A stretch of 64,000 bases of DNA from Diphasiastrum complanatum (taxonomy: Eukaryota > Streptophyta > Lycopodiopsida > Lycopodiales > Lycopodiaceae). Below are positions 34,761-45,100 of this stretch, piece after piece. The position numbers were made by a program, and so were the translations under genes. The stretch lies in assembly GCA_029204225.1 (NCBI GenBank), contig CM055096.1, positions 31,806,305-31,870,304 on the forward strand, in the 5' to 3' direction. The notes below the pieces were generated by a model, which saw nothing but the letters and a program-made list of their open reading frames with translations, did no database searches and had not been told where the DNA came from. Positions within the stretch are counted from its first letter, which is position 1. Every line of letters begins with the position of its first letter.

Positions 34761-35763
34761 TAGCAGAGTTTGCTTTCCCCCCTGGTTATCGGTGCTATGC
34801 TCCATACCATTACCTTTCTTCACAAGATATCAGAGTTAGATAATTCTAGATATGATGTTGTTGCTCTCACTTCATCAAACACCATTGCTGGACAAGGAGC
34901 CAAGCATTCTTGGTATGGTAGTGTCTCAGCCCTTCTTCAGACTTAGGGCTTATCTGTACTTGATCTTCCAAGCGGGACCCATGCTTATATCAGACAGCAG
35001 ATTTATCGGAGCTACATACGCACTATATGGTCACAGCCTGACCCTGATAGGGTCAAGATACATTTCTATGGCACACATCTACTACGGTTGGATACTACAG
35101 GCATTCCTATCCTTCCAGCATATCTTACACAACCGCTATCTTTTGGTCTAAGGTATCATATGGGACAGCTTCGAGTCTCTTCTCATCAGCTTGCTATCGA
35201 GACGGGTAGATACAAGGACACTCCCAGATTGCAGAGGATCTGTCAGCTTTGCTTTCTTCAGGAGGTGGAGGATGAGTTTCATTTCATCTTTCTTTGTCCA
35301 GTATATTATGAGATCAAAGGGCGATACCACTGTTTATACAGAGATACTCCTCTCACGCTGCGATTCTTCCTCAAGTATCCAAACCCCAGATGTGTAGGTC
35401 TTCTATTGAGAGAGATGTATACTCTACGAGCTTCACTTCTACCTACGCTCCCAGACATGGATCACAGTTAGGCTCATATTACCCAGTTCTTCCAGAAGCG
35501 AGACAGAGAGGATATTTCAGTTGTGGATTTGAATTCCCCGTTCGGAGATCGAAGACACAGAGAGTCTCACATAATTCTGCTAGATCCAGGATTACCAGAT
35601 CTTCACGTGCTTCCCGCAAGTCTACAGCACGCTCCACTACTATGATCACTCATTATTTCCAACTTACTCGTAGCTAGTCTCCTCTGCAGGGCAGGTGGTT
35701 AAGCTTTTGCATTGTACCCTCACAAGCTGGTGGTCAAGCTTTGATACTTCTTCTTAGATATAG
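34761..35763 (+). pseudogene. LINE ORF2 C-terminal fragment (LINE-c)
   Basis: Plus-strand 35,088-35,471 encodes FGLRYHMGQLRVSSHQLAIE then RICQLCFLQEVEDEFHFIFL and CPVYYEIK, the Cys/His segment (CxxC...H...C) at the end of plant LINE ORF2. Upstream to about 34,770 lies matching but frameshifted sequence. A short basic tail and probable LINE 3'-UTR (AGGTGGTTAAGCTTT near 35,695) run up to the LTR element inserted at 35,764. Confidence 0.75.
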
Positions 35764-36685
35764 TGTTGTAAAGCTGACTCGGGTGCACCCAGCGTGCCCT
35801 GTAAGACTCAAAGGGGTGACACTCTCTAAGGTCCCAGAGCAAGTTAGAACGTCAAGGACTGAGCCTCCGACCTGTGGTGAGCCAGTCAAGTAGTCATAAG
35901 TCATGAGCTAGCTCTGGAGCTCGAATCATGGCCTAGTCAGGAAAGCAAATTGATTCGGCCGCCTGGACGGCTCCCGGGACCCATGTCCGAGAGCCAGACT
36001 GATTCTGCCAGGCTTGCCAGGCTTAATCAGCAAAATAAAAAACTAAGTCCTAAAAAGCGTGCTTTACCAGAAAGCACTATGTTTCAAACCAGAGGGGGTG
36101 CGCTGAATCATAGCAGAACTATAGGGGGTGAGTCCGGCAGATAGAAACTTGGGCAGCTCAACCAGCGCCAGGAATCCAGTCGCCAGGTCTCAGCTCCCTC
36201 TACCAGCACGAGCCAGGCACAATGCCCAGCACGTGTTGGTGGCCCCAAGACCGGTCAGTCTATGTATGAATGTAACCTCTTCCAAATCTAATAAAGTCGA
36301 TCCTTGGGGATGATTACCATTTCGGTTTCGCCTCCGGGACTGGTCCAAGTGGAAGGACCCTTACTACAACCTTTTTGCGTCGCTGGCGCCTAAGGGTCCC
36401 TGTCATCGACATGGGGCTTGCCGCTATGCCAATTGGTCAGTTTGGCGACCACTATGCCTTGGGTTTCATGTGTGGCTTGTCTTTGCCTTTGGTTACCTTT
36501 TGGGGACGGATTCTGAGTTGGCTTTCGGGTTGGTTGGGATTCCAATTTTCTTAAGTCTGAATGGTTAAGCTTGTTACGTTTCTGAGTTGGCTTTTACGTA
36601 AGTGCATGATGGATGAATGTTAGACTTAAGCGCGTGTTGGGGAAACCGCTCAAGTCCCAGCGCCCTTTGAGGCGTCGGCGCAACA
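35764..36685 (+). repeat. 5' LTR of TR-GAG element
   Basis: TGTTGTAAAGCTGACTCGGG ... GGCGCAACA, 922 bp. It contains AATAAAGTCGATCC near 36,290, a possible polyadenylation context. Confidence 0.95.
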
Positions 36686-36687
36686 TG

Positions 36688-36700
36688 TGGTATCAGAGCC
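36688..36700 (+). other. PBS of TR-GAG element
   Basis: TGGTATCAGAGCC two bases after the LTR end, the tRNA-Met type PBS also used by the copia elements here and by many Ty3 elements. Confidence 0.92.
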
Positions 36701-36775
36701 GACTAGCCGGTCAGCTACGCAAGTCTCACAGGGATGGCCACATTTTGGGATTTGTCAAGACAACCGTTGCGCAAG

Positions 36776-37163
36776 GTGCTGCCCACAGTGTAAGCACGGG
36801 TGCGTCCACGGTCGAGGTGGTCGGCAGAACGGGGGACTTGATGAGTCAAAGTGCTGCCCTCGAGGTCTAAGCACGGTCAGTTCCCGCGGTTCGGGCCTGG
36901 CGCCGTCTGCACGTAGGACAGATGAGGCAATGTGCTGCCATTAGATTGGTGAAAGCACGGTCTCTGCCTTGTGGGGTGCGGGGTGACATATTCAAACTGT
37001 ACGGGTTAACCATTGATACAGAGATGCTGCTCGAATTCGGGTGTAAAGCACGGGTGGTTAGCTGCCGGTGCGGGATAGCTGCCGATCGTTTACCTATAAG
37101 GGCTATCGACCAAAAAGTGGTGGGGCGTGACTGAGGCAATGTGCTGCTTAATGGTGAAAGCAC
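36776..37163 (+). repeat. five repeated GTGCT...AGCAC hairpins in the leader
   Basis: The motif RTGCTGC - spacer - AAGCACGG occurs five times: 36,776-36,797, 36,851-36,874, 36,932-36,958, 37,024-37,051 and 37,141-37,163. RTGCT can pair with AGCAC in each. Spacers of about 12-18 nt vary in sequence while the arms are kept, suggesting RNA structure between PBS and gag. Confidence 0.75.
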
Positions 37164-37443
37164 GGATGGTTCGATAAGGGGGTTTGTGGCTTGAGAGGGA
37201 TCCTCTGTGTTTGCTTTGGTTGGTATGTTCCGTTTGTTGTGTGCTTGCTTGGACACAAATGACCTGGTTCCTACTTGGCTCTCAGGTGATGTGGGCGTGC
37301 TAAGTCTGAGGAGGGGATATTTTCATTGAAGCTGATTTAATAAAGAAGAAAAGAGAGTTGTGGGGCCCGGCCGACAGAAGGGAGAGTTTCAAAAATAAAA
37401 AGGATTGAGGCGATAATCTGTTGGAAGTACACCTCTTACTATA

Positions 37444-38150
37444 ATGGAGGACCACCTTGAAGAGTTACGAGCATTGACGGACGGACAAGAGCTGGCTCGA
37501 GAATACAGCTCTCGCATGCATCGAGATGGCACCAGGTCCAAGAGAAAGAAAGAGCGTATGCACTCCACAGTGGCGCCTCTCCAAGAAGAGATGGGTGGCC
37601 CTTCTGAACCTACACCAAGAGACGAACCCTTGCCAGAGGCGCAACAAGACCTCTTTGAAGTGAAGATGCGGCAATACTTATCAAGCGCAATGACGGCTAT
37701 GCTTAGCGAGGTGAAGAAAAACAGAGAAACAGAAAGGAAAGAATGGCAAACATCCTTGCGAACCATGAACCTTACTCAATTTAACCTTGCTAGAGAAATG
37801 AGAGACGGGCTAACACAGCTCGAAGCCAGGTTTGAAGAGTTGGAAGCAACTAGGGGGAATGCAGTGGCGCCTCCTCCACAGATACCAAGAGAACCACGAG
37901 CGCGAAACACGGAAGGCCCAAGGAAGACTGCCAAAGTGAAAGCACCACCTACTTTCAAAGGAGAGCGTGACATTCGAGCTGTGGAAGATTGGTTCACATG
38001 GACCATTACTTCCGTCTGATGAACACTCCTGAGGAAGAAAGAACGGACTTGGCATTAGCATATTTTGAGGGCTACACTACAAACTGGTACCGGATGGCAG
38101 GAATGCATTTCCAGACATGGGACGCATTCAAAGCCGCGTTACCATGAGAT
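37444..38150 (+). pseudogene. TR-GAG gag, N-terminal part
   Basis: ATG at 37,444 (MEDHLEELRALTDGQEL) begins a coiled, charged N-terminus (QYLSSAMTAMLSEVKK, GLTQLEARFEELEA) leading to KAPPTFKGERDIRAVEDWF, the start of the Retrotrans_gag domain. One base is missing near 37,995, and the domain continues in another frame with DHYFRLMNTPEEERTDLALA and YFEGYTTNWYRMAG, then shifts again near 38,130 into the frame of the 38,117-39,622 ORF. It forms the capsid in intact copies. Confidence 0.88.
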
Positions 38151-39622
38151 TGAGGACAAAATTATCGGGGCTCAAACAGAAAGGGTCATTGCGAGAGTAC
38201 CTCAATAAATTCAGACAGAGTGTATGGGTTATTGAAGATATGTCCGAGGCGGACAAAACTCATTACCTCTTGTTTGGAATGCAATCTTGGACCCGGCGTG
38301 CAATAGACAGCTACATGCCCCATGATTTCAATTCAACTATTCGAGCGGCTGAAATGGTTTGTGATTATGCGAGCACATTGGCACTAGCTGCTCCCGCAAC
38401 CTCAACAAGAGTATTTAGTGGATCCAGACCGAGTCCGAGCTTCTTTTCAAGGGGGGACTCAGCTTCAAATGGCAACCAAGCCTCGAGTAGCGTGAACAAA
38501 TTCCCAACAAAAACAGGGTTTGGCAACCAAGGCAACAATGGAGGGAACATGTTCCAGAGAAGAAACAATGTTGGACCTTCAGCTAGTCACAGCAACAGCT
38601 CACCAACAGTGGGCAGTTCCATGCGTTGCTTCAACTGTCATCAGCAAGGTCACTCTTGGAGGTCATGCCCCAAACCATTGAATAAGCAAATCATGGCTGC
38701 CATTGAAGGATTTGATAGGATGGAGAGAGAGGCATTTGATCAAGAAGATGGTGAACAGGATGACGAAGAGGACCCAGAAACGGATTTGACGGAGTCTGAC
38801 CTAAATGCCTTACAACAAATAGGGGCACTTGCGGCGTATTGTGAACATCTTATGGCAACTCCTGCGAGAGGATCAAAGTTATTGTACCTGAAAGGCTGTA
38901 TTCAAGGCAGGATCATTTACTTCATGGTAGACCTGGGGGCGTCACATAACTACTTGTCAGAAAAATTGACAGGGGAATTGGACATCCAATGTGAAGAAAA
39001 TGTGACTCCTATTTGTGTGGAGACCGCGAAAGGTACAATGACCACTTGTAGATTGGCAACCAACTTACCAATCTCCCTGGGAACCTGGAAGAATCGACTA
39101 ACGTTCACAATCTTGAAGATGGATGCCTTCGACGCTATTTTGGGATTAAGCTGGTTTAACGAACATGTGGTGGCCTTCTTGGCAAAAGGGGTTAACCTTG
39201 TGTTATTATATAATGGCAGGAGACCTTGTGTCGTCAGAGCTGTGCCAGGGGACCAACTAGAAAAGAACGACACAAATGAACCTGAGCCAACCATTCCTCC
39301 CAATCTCATTCACCTCTTTAACGAAGGACAGCCAACAGTGACAGACCAGCTGACATGGGAACAAATGGAGCCAACATTGCCTACAGTCTCTACATCAAAG
39401 GTGAATTCAAGTGCCGATGCAGAGCTCAAGGAGCTCACCTTGTGTGACCAAGCGAAAGCTCCCTTCTTTAACGAAGGACATCCAACAGTGACAAACCAGC
39501 TGACGCGAGGTCAAATGGAGCCAACATTGCCTGCAGCTTCTACATCAGAGGTGAATCTAAGTGCCAATGCAGAGCTCAAGGAGCTCAACCTGGGCGACCA
39601 AACGAAATATCTAGAGTCCTAG
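38117..39622 (+). pseudogene. TR-GAG gag C-terminus, zinc knuckle and protease
   Basis: Open for 501 codons. It continues gag (LSGLKQKGSLREYLNKFRQS, GMQSWTRRAIDSYMP), then a Ser/Asn/Gly-rich linker, CCHC knuckle CFNCHQQGHSWRSC (near 38,628), an acidic stretch and a retropepsin fold (KGCIQGRIIYFMVDLGASHN, FDAILGLSWF). The catalytic DSGA/DTGA motif reads DLGA, so this copy's protease is probably inactive. The last 100 residues contain a 50-residue tandem duplication. The ATG at 38,117 lies inside gag and is not the true start. Confidence 0.9.
39317..39616 (+). repeat. 150-bp tandem duplication in the ORF tail
   Basis: Two diverged copies 150 bp apart (FNEGQPTVTDQLT / FNEGHPTVTNQLT and AELKELTL / AELKELNL). 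The period keeps the frame. Confidence 0.9.
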
Positions 39623-39979
39623 GGGACTCATCCAGACGTGCGACGAAAACGACATATCTGAGGCTTAAGGGAGCCGTAAGTACCTTTTTCTTTCATGTTA
39701 ATAAAGTAAGCCACATTTCTCATTGAGGAGTGAGCTTCAGTCTAATGTCTAAGTGCAGCAGCTTTACACAGGTTTTACGTAAGTGAACTAAATCCACACT
39801 TTTCCTGTGCTGGGTGCAAAACACAATATCATTACTTCTCTTTACAGTTGGTTTCCTTTGGCCGGTGAATCAAGCCCGTGCCCTTGTATATGTGACTAAA
39901 GTCTGGCCGATGAATTAAGCCCGTGCCATGAGTCTTAGGTTCTAGTTTGGCCCTGATGAGGACATCAGCTTTCTCAAAC

Positions 39980-39989
39980 GAGGGGAGGA
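39980..39989 (+). other. PPT of TR-GAG element
   Basis: GAGGGGAGGA directly before the 3' LTR. Confidence 0.85.
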
Positions 39990-40907
39990 TGTTGTAAAGC
40001 TGACTCGGGTGCACCCAGCGTGCCCTGTAAGACTCAAAGGGGTGACACTCTCTAAGGTCCCAAAGCAAGTTAGAACGTCAAGGACTGAGCCTCCGACCTG
40101 TGGTGAGCCAGTCAAGTAGTCACAAGTCATGAGCTAGCTCTGGAGCTCGAGTCATGGCCTAGTCAGAAAAGCAAGTTGATTTGGCCGCCGGGACGGCTCC
40201 CGGGACCCATGTCCGGGAGCCAGACTGATTCTGCCAGGCTTGCTAGGCTTAATCAGCAAAATAAAAACTAAGTCCTAAAAAGCGTGCTTTACCAGAAAGC
40301 ACTATGTTTCAAACCAGAGGGGGTGCGCCGAATCACAGCAGAACTATAGGGGGAGTCCGGCAGACAGAAACTTGGGCAGCTCAACCAGCGCCAGGAATCC
40401 AGTCGCCAGGTCTCAGCTCCCTCTACCAGCACGAGCCAGGCACAATGCCCAGTACGTGTTGGTGGCCCCGAGACCGGTCAGTCTATGTATGAATGTAACC
40501 TCTTCCAAATCTAATAAAGTTGATCCTTGGGGATGATTACCATTTCGGTTTCGCCTCCGGGACTGGTCCAAGTGGAAGGACCCTTACTACAACCTTTTTG
40601 CGTCGCTGGCGCCTAAGGCCCCCTGTCATCGACATGGGGCTTGCCGCTATGCCAATTGGTCAGTTGGCGACCACTATGCCTTGGGTTTCATGTGTGGCTT
40701 GTCTTTGCCTTTGGTTACCTTTTGGGGACGGATTCTGAGTTGGCTTTCGGGTTGGTTGGGATTCCAGTTTTCTTAAGTCTAAATGGTTAAGCTTGTTACG
40801 TTTCTGAGTTGGCTTTTACGTAAGTGCATGATGGATGAATGTTAGACTTAAGCGCGTGTTGGGGAAACCGCTCAAGTCCCAGCGCCCTTTGAGGCGCCGG
40901 CGCAACA
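39990..40907 (+). repeat. 3' LTR of TR-GAG element
   Basis: 918 bp, same ends as the 5' LTR (TGTTGTAAAGC ... GCGCAACA), followed by TATAG. Confidence 0.95.
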
Positions 40908-40912
40908 TATAG

Positions 40913-41070
40913 AGAGATAGATATACTAGTTCTTTCTTTTTTATTAGTAAATAAGTCTGTATGCGGACAATGCTCCTCACTTTTTGTACTCTCTTTTGTC
41001 TTATGTACCTTTGGGTCCCAAAAGACGTTAATAATAAGAATTCTAATTCTAATTCTCTCTCGATAGCAGC
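40913..41070 (+). repeat. LINE/SINE-like 3' tail
   Basis: Contains TCTTATGTACCTTTGGGTCC then AAAAGACGTTAATAATAAG and a short (AATTCT)n tail. The same tail words (GTACCTATT, TTTTGG, AAAGACGTTAA) end the unit at 41,070-42,119 and recur near 42,245, so this is the 3' end of a copy of the same retroposon family. Confidence 0.6.
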
Positions 41071-42119
41071 CTAGGGCACTCCCCCTCCAGCAATGGCAGC
41101 CTAGCGCTCTCTCTGGGCAGCATTGGCCTGATCTGGGCAGGGTCTAATTTGGGCACTCTCATCTCTTCTGTTGAGATGCGCAATTAGTTGCGGGTTGCTG
41201 ATCTGTGGCTCTACCGCCATGGATTTTGAGTGGGTAACCACCCGTCGGAAACACAAGAAAATTTCCAGTGAAGTTCCTGCCTCACCAACTCCCACCATTG
41301 CTCCAGCTACTGCCGTACTAACCCCACTTACGGATTTTGATATGCGGGCGATCATAAGCGGAATGGAAATCCAACTTCAAAAGCACTCGTACAGTAGTAT
41401 CGCTCTACAAGAAAAGGTGAAGATGCTTGAAGATGAAAATGCAAACCTCAAAGAATAGTTGACAGCCAAGAACTCTCAAATTGATCCTAGTCATGTCAAA
41501 GCCCTGGAAGACAAAATCCAAACTTCGACCAAAACTTGGGCAGACTTGCTCAAGAACTCGGAAGGAAAGAATACGATGGTAATTTCACAGGCAATGCAGG
41601 AACAAAGCAAGAGGGAATATAAAACCCAAAACATTCGCGTCCAAGGTTTTTCTCTTGAAACCGAGCCCCTTCTTGCAGCCAAGGAACTGTTAGCTTCACT
41701 CTCTTACGAGGAACAGGAAGATGTTGTGAAAGCAGCATGGCGTAGTAAGTTTGACACTTCGGTAATTTTCATTCGTTTCAAATACACTGATTATCGAGAC
41801 AAAGTTCTTAAGCGTCGTGGATGTCTTAAAGGTAGCAACATTTTCGTCCATGAAGACCGTAAGCAACTCATCGAGGAAGCGAATTCAAAAGGGAAAAAGG
41901 TTATATTCCATGATGGACAACATTTTTTTATTGACGCTTGTTAGAGATTGTTCAGAGTTAGGTTGAGAGTTAGAGCACTGAAGGGATATTTTTTCTCTTC
42001 TTAGTTAGTTTTGGTTTTAGTGATGTTGTTTTGACGGCATTGCTCCATATTGGTGCCATCCATTTTGATGTACCTATTCGTCTTATACGCCTTTTGGCAT
42101 GGAAAAGACGTTAACAAAG
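41071..42119 (+). mobile_element. LINE-like unit carrying only ORF1
   Basis: About 1.05 kb: a 5' leader (GATAGCAGCCTAGGGCACTC onward), one ORF1-like gene, a short 3'-UTR and a tail of GTACCTATTCGTCTTATACG...AAAGACGTTAAC running into (TTC)n. No endonuclease or RT is attached. The layout recalls half-L1 (HAL1-type) elements that mobilise with another LINE's ORF2. Boundaries are approximate. Confidence 0.6.
41219..41944 (+). pseudogene. LINE ORF1-like RNA-binding protein, one internal stop
   Basis: ATG at 41,219 in a good context (CCGCCATGG) starts MDFEWVTTRRKHKK. A coiled coil with heptads follows (about residues 38-80: IALQEKVKMLEDENANLKE ... VKALEDKIQ), then an RRM-like/C-terminal domain (NIRVQGFSLETE, AWRSKFDTSVIFIRFKYTDY, GSNIFVHEDRKQLIEEANSK). 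Coiled coil plus RNA-binding domain of about 240 residues is the LINE ORF1 plan. One TAG at 41,456 interrupts it, most simply a CAG to TAG change; the rest is open. The protein would coat LINE RNA. Confidence 0.75.
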
Positions 42120-42148
42120 CTTCTTCTTCTTCTTCTTCTTCTTCTTCT

Positions 42149-42229
<81 letters not shown>
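42120..42229. repeat. (TTC)n(TC)n microsatellite
   Basis: About 11 TTC units then about 38 TC units, at the 3' end of the ORF1-only unit; probably grew from its tail. Confidence 0.95.
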
Positions 42230-42231
<2 letters not shown>

Positions 42232-42426
42232 GTACTTTTCACTCTTATGTACCTATTGGTACCAAAAGAAATTTTAAAAAAATTCTCTCTTTCTCTCAAA
42301 AGTCAGATTCTCTGACCAAAAGAATCTATTTCACATGTGGCAAATTCAAATGCCATGAAACACTCGTACATGCCAAATTTGTGCTTAAAAACCCTTTTTT
42401 ATTAGAAAATAAACTTAAATATAAAT

Positions 42427-42691
42427 CATAGAATTAATGAACTGTTAACGGTTCAGTATGGTTCTAAGAACCGTACGGTTCACAATATTTTTTTAGGGGG
42501 AATGATTAATTAATTTTTTTTTTACAGAGAGAGGGGTCAAAAAACGAGCTATGAGGGTTTTTTTTTGGGGGGGGGATTAGGATATTAATTAATTAATTAA
42601 TTAATTAATTAATTTTTTAGGTGAACCGTACCACGGTTCAAGGAACCGTGGTACGGTTCCTGCCACGGTTCTGGGAACTGTGGGTTTTATG
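42427..42691. mobile_element. probable hAT MITE with palindromic GAACCGTGGTAC words
   Basis: 265 bp bounded by the identical 8-mer ATATAAAT (42,419-42,426 and 42,692-42,699), the hAT target-duplication length. The ends read CATAGAA ... and TTTTATG, so CATARAA is inverted. Both ends carry palindromic words: AACGGTTC and GAACCGTACGGTTCAC on the left; GTGAACCGTACCACGGTTC, GGAACCGTGGTACGGTTCC and CCACGGTTC on the right. GTACGGTTCAC is exactly inverted between the ends. The middle has GAGAGAGGGG, a G run plus ATTAGG and a TTAA run, matching in inverted order the 5' region of the hAT at 22.1 kb. Confidence 0.75.
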
Positions 42692-42699
42692 ATATAAAT

Positions 42700-44402
42700 A
42701 ATGGAACTGATGTTATTTACAAGAAATTCCCACACAAATGAAAAGTTGAAAATGGACGAGTGACTAGCTGGAAACAATTCAAAAGCCACAAAACCCACAC
42801 GGACAATGAGCCTATAGCTTTATAAAATGCGCTGCTGACTGAAGAAATCCTTCAGGAGAGACAGACTACAGTTACTAGTATGAAACCAAAAAGGTTTGTT
42901 CCGGGCTTGCCCAAGCTGCAGTTACCTTCAGCTTAGTTGTGCACATTTTGAGGAAAAGAGTAATTTTTATGAAATTTGGGTGCCCCACGGATGATTAAAT
43001 ACTTCAGATCCAATTGTCCTATATGGAGTGGTGCCCCATTAGGCATAAGTATCACTAATTGATTGTATGTAGCTAGGTGGTACCCGAGCACAGTTGACTT
43101 GTTTCATGAACACCTATATGCTCCTCCACAAATGACTTGCTATGCTGATGTACAGCTATTTTGAACTGGCAATGGGAATTAGGTAGTCGAGATCTAGCAA
43201 GTGGACTCCAGCCGAGCCCCAGCAAGCCATTAACATTTAGGGGTTTCACCCCTGGTAAAGAATTGCCAACACATGGGGTTCAATAGCTCTAATAGGCATT
43301 GGTAGTTGGCAGCAGTTAATTATCTGCAAGCAGGGAGCCTACCTCCCTTGAATTAGCACTAACAGGTCTTGCAGAAAGCCATGACCAGAGGTTCCAATAA
43401 AACAGATCCAGAGCTGAAATTTCCCAAATGAGCAAGCCAAGTGGGAGATTTGCAAACATGGACTTTACCACTATATAAATGTCATGAGTAGACCTTTCTA
43501 GCAAAAAGACCGTAATTTCTCAACGATGTGTACCACTCCACCTCCTGACTCTGATAAGATGAAGAGGCACACAAATACCTTTGAATGTTTTCCTATATAC
43601 TGCAAATCATTGAGAAATAAAGTCCCGAGGTGAGTTTATCTGACCCGCGATGACATCCACCAAAGCGCCACCATTGCAAGAAGAGTAGGCCTTTCAAAAA
43701 AACACTAATGAAAGAATTGAAGAGAAATGAGCAAGAATAAGGGACATAACCACATTACCGCATGACTGTATCGAAAAAGAATAACACCAACACAGTAAAT
43801 GGTAATGAAGCATGCCAAACAAAGATGGAAACCCGTAAAGCAGTCAGTATCTATGGCATGAGTCGAAGGAAAAAGGACTGCAACAAAAGCATAATCTGCT
43901 ATTTCGAGGTAAAAAATAAATAGCAACAAAAGTAAAAGAAATCGAACTTTAGTGACTAGATGCTACAGAGTTGAGGACACGGAGTAAAGAGAATATGCCT
44001 GGTTGTAACTCCGTTGCGCCAGTTCGTGAGATGAAGAAGACGAATGATCACTGGGCAGGCTCATGGTCCATCTCACAGATAACGAGCCTTTATGATGTTC
44101 CTTTCAAACCCTCGAAAAGCCGCTGCTTCTTTGAAAATATTCCAATCTGGAATGTGTTCCAAGAAAATACCAAAATAACTGTACGGTTGTATAAGTTCAC
44201 AATACGGCTGCAGCAATCTTACGAAAAACCACCAGATCTTGCCGCCGCTAAACATGAACAAAGCCCCAAGATTAGGAACGAACACTGTCAACGAAAATAA
44301 AGTGTCACCAAACAAACCCTAACAAGCACACAAACGCCATCGCATGACGAAATTTCGACAAACCGTAACAGATCTGCATCAAACCAGTACGAATGGGCAT
44401 AC
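42700..44402. other. low-copy-looking sequence, no gene model
   Basis: No transposon signature. If a minus-strand gene starts near 44.7 kb, this would be its intron; TTTTGTTGCAG near 43,880 (minus) is a good acceptor, but the following sequence is not clearly coding. Confidence 0.3.
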
Positions 44403-44700
44403 CTGATAGAGGGATGTTGCAAAATGATGCCAAATAAGAGAAGACTCAGAGGCGCTTCGCTAAACTCGCTGCCAACAGAGGGTAAAAGAGGGGTTGGAAG
44501 GATTGGCTGATGCAGAACGCAAAAGATAGGGTATAGGAAGATGCAAAGCATGCGCTATTGGACAGCAACCATCGACCTGCAGGAATCATCAATGAGAGCA
44601 TACGCAGAGCAGCAGGCAGAAGGAAAAGCGAAGGAGAAAGAGAAGAAAAAGCAAAGGAAAAGCAGCCAGCGGCAGCAATGGCAACAGCAACAGCAGCAGG
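44403..44700 (-). other. candidate 5' exon of a minus-strand gene
   Basis: On the minus strand a CT-rich, leader-like stretch ends in CTCTATCAG/GTATGCCC (donor at 44,402), and promoter-like sequence lies upstream. It has no convincing coding potential, so it would be a 5'-UTR exon. It might belong to SMG7, whose first exon is missing, with the intervening LINE, TR-GAG and MITE sitting in an intron. Confidence 0.35.
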
Positions 44701-44739
44701 AAGAAGGAAATACTATAATGAATGGGAAAAAGCTGAGAT

Positions 44740-45100
44740 ATAGCGCCGTTGGGCACAGCATATTCCATGCCCAAGGTCTAGATCTTGCCACGTGTCGTAA
44801 TACCACTTAAATCCATCTCAACGGTCAGAGCTGGTTAGGACGTGGCGAGTTCTGAACGCTAATCGTAAATCCAACGGTAGAGCTCTCGAAATGCCCGGTG
44901 CCTTTAAGATACTGAACAAAGGCCGAGTAGACGGAACAGCGAAAGGAAGGTCCAGGGGCCAGGGATGAATCTTATCAGCACGACACATCTTAGGTCCACC
45001 CACTCCGATGCTTGCCACGCGTCCTATGTGCCACTTGGACTGTTTTGAACGATCGATGTAGACCAGCTGGCAGGATCTTAATGGTGGCGGGCTTAAAAGC
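44740..45100 (-). promoter_or_regulatory. candidate plant promoter region
   Basis: Contains GCCACGTGTC (G-box core 44,789-44,794), CAACGGTCAGAGC near 44,819, CCAACGGTAGAG near 44,872, GGACGTGGC near 44,838 and GCCACGCGTCC near 45,013, words common upstream of plant genes. Orientation is inferred from the leader-like sequence to its left. Confidence 0.4.

Larger units (their letters stand above)
35764..40907 (+). mobile_element. gag-protease-only LTR retrotransposon (TR-GAG type)
   Basis: Complete 5,144-bp element with LTRs of 922 and 918 bp, PBS, PPT and a perfect 5-bp target duplication TATAG (35,759-35,763 and 40,908-40,912). Between the LTRs are a leader, a frameshifted gag and a retropepsin-like domain, and no RT, RNase H or integrase: only about 370 bp separate the end of the ORF (39,622) from the PPT. 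This is the layout described as terminal-repeat retrotransposons with gag domain (TR-GAG), which depend on another element's pol. LTRs differ by few substitutions, so it is younger than copia-1. Confidence 0.92.

Noticed and set aside
42001..42431. ORFs on both strands across the TTC/TC tract
   Set aside because: Simple-sequence translation only.
44541..44810. Plus-strand ORF rich in Gln/Lys (89 codons)
   Set aside because: Antisense of a CT/CAG-rich leader-like region; composition-driven.
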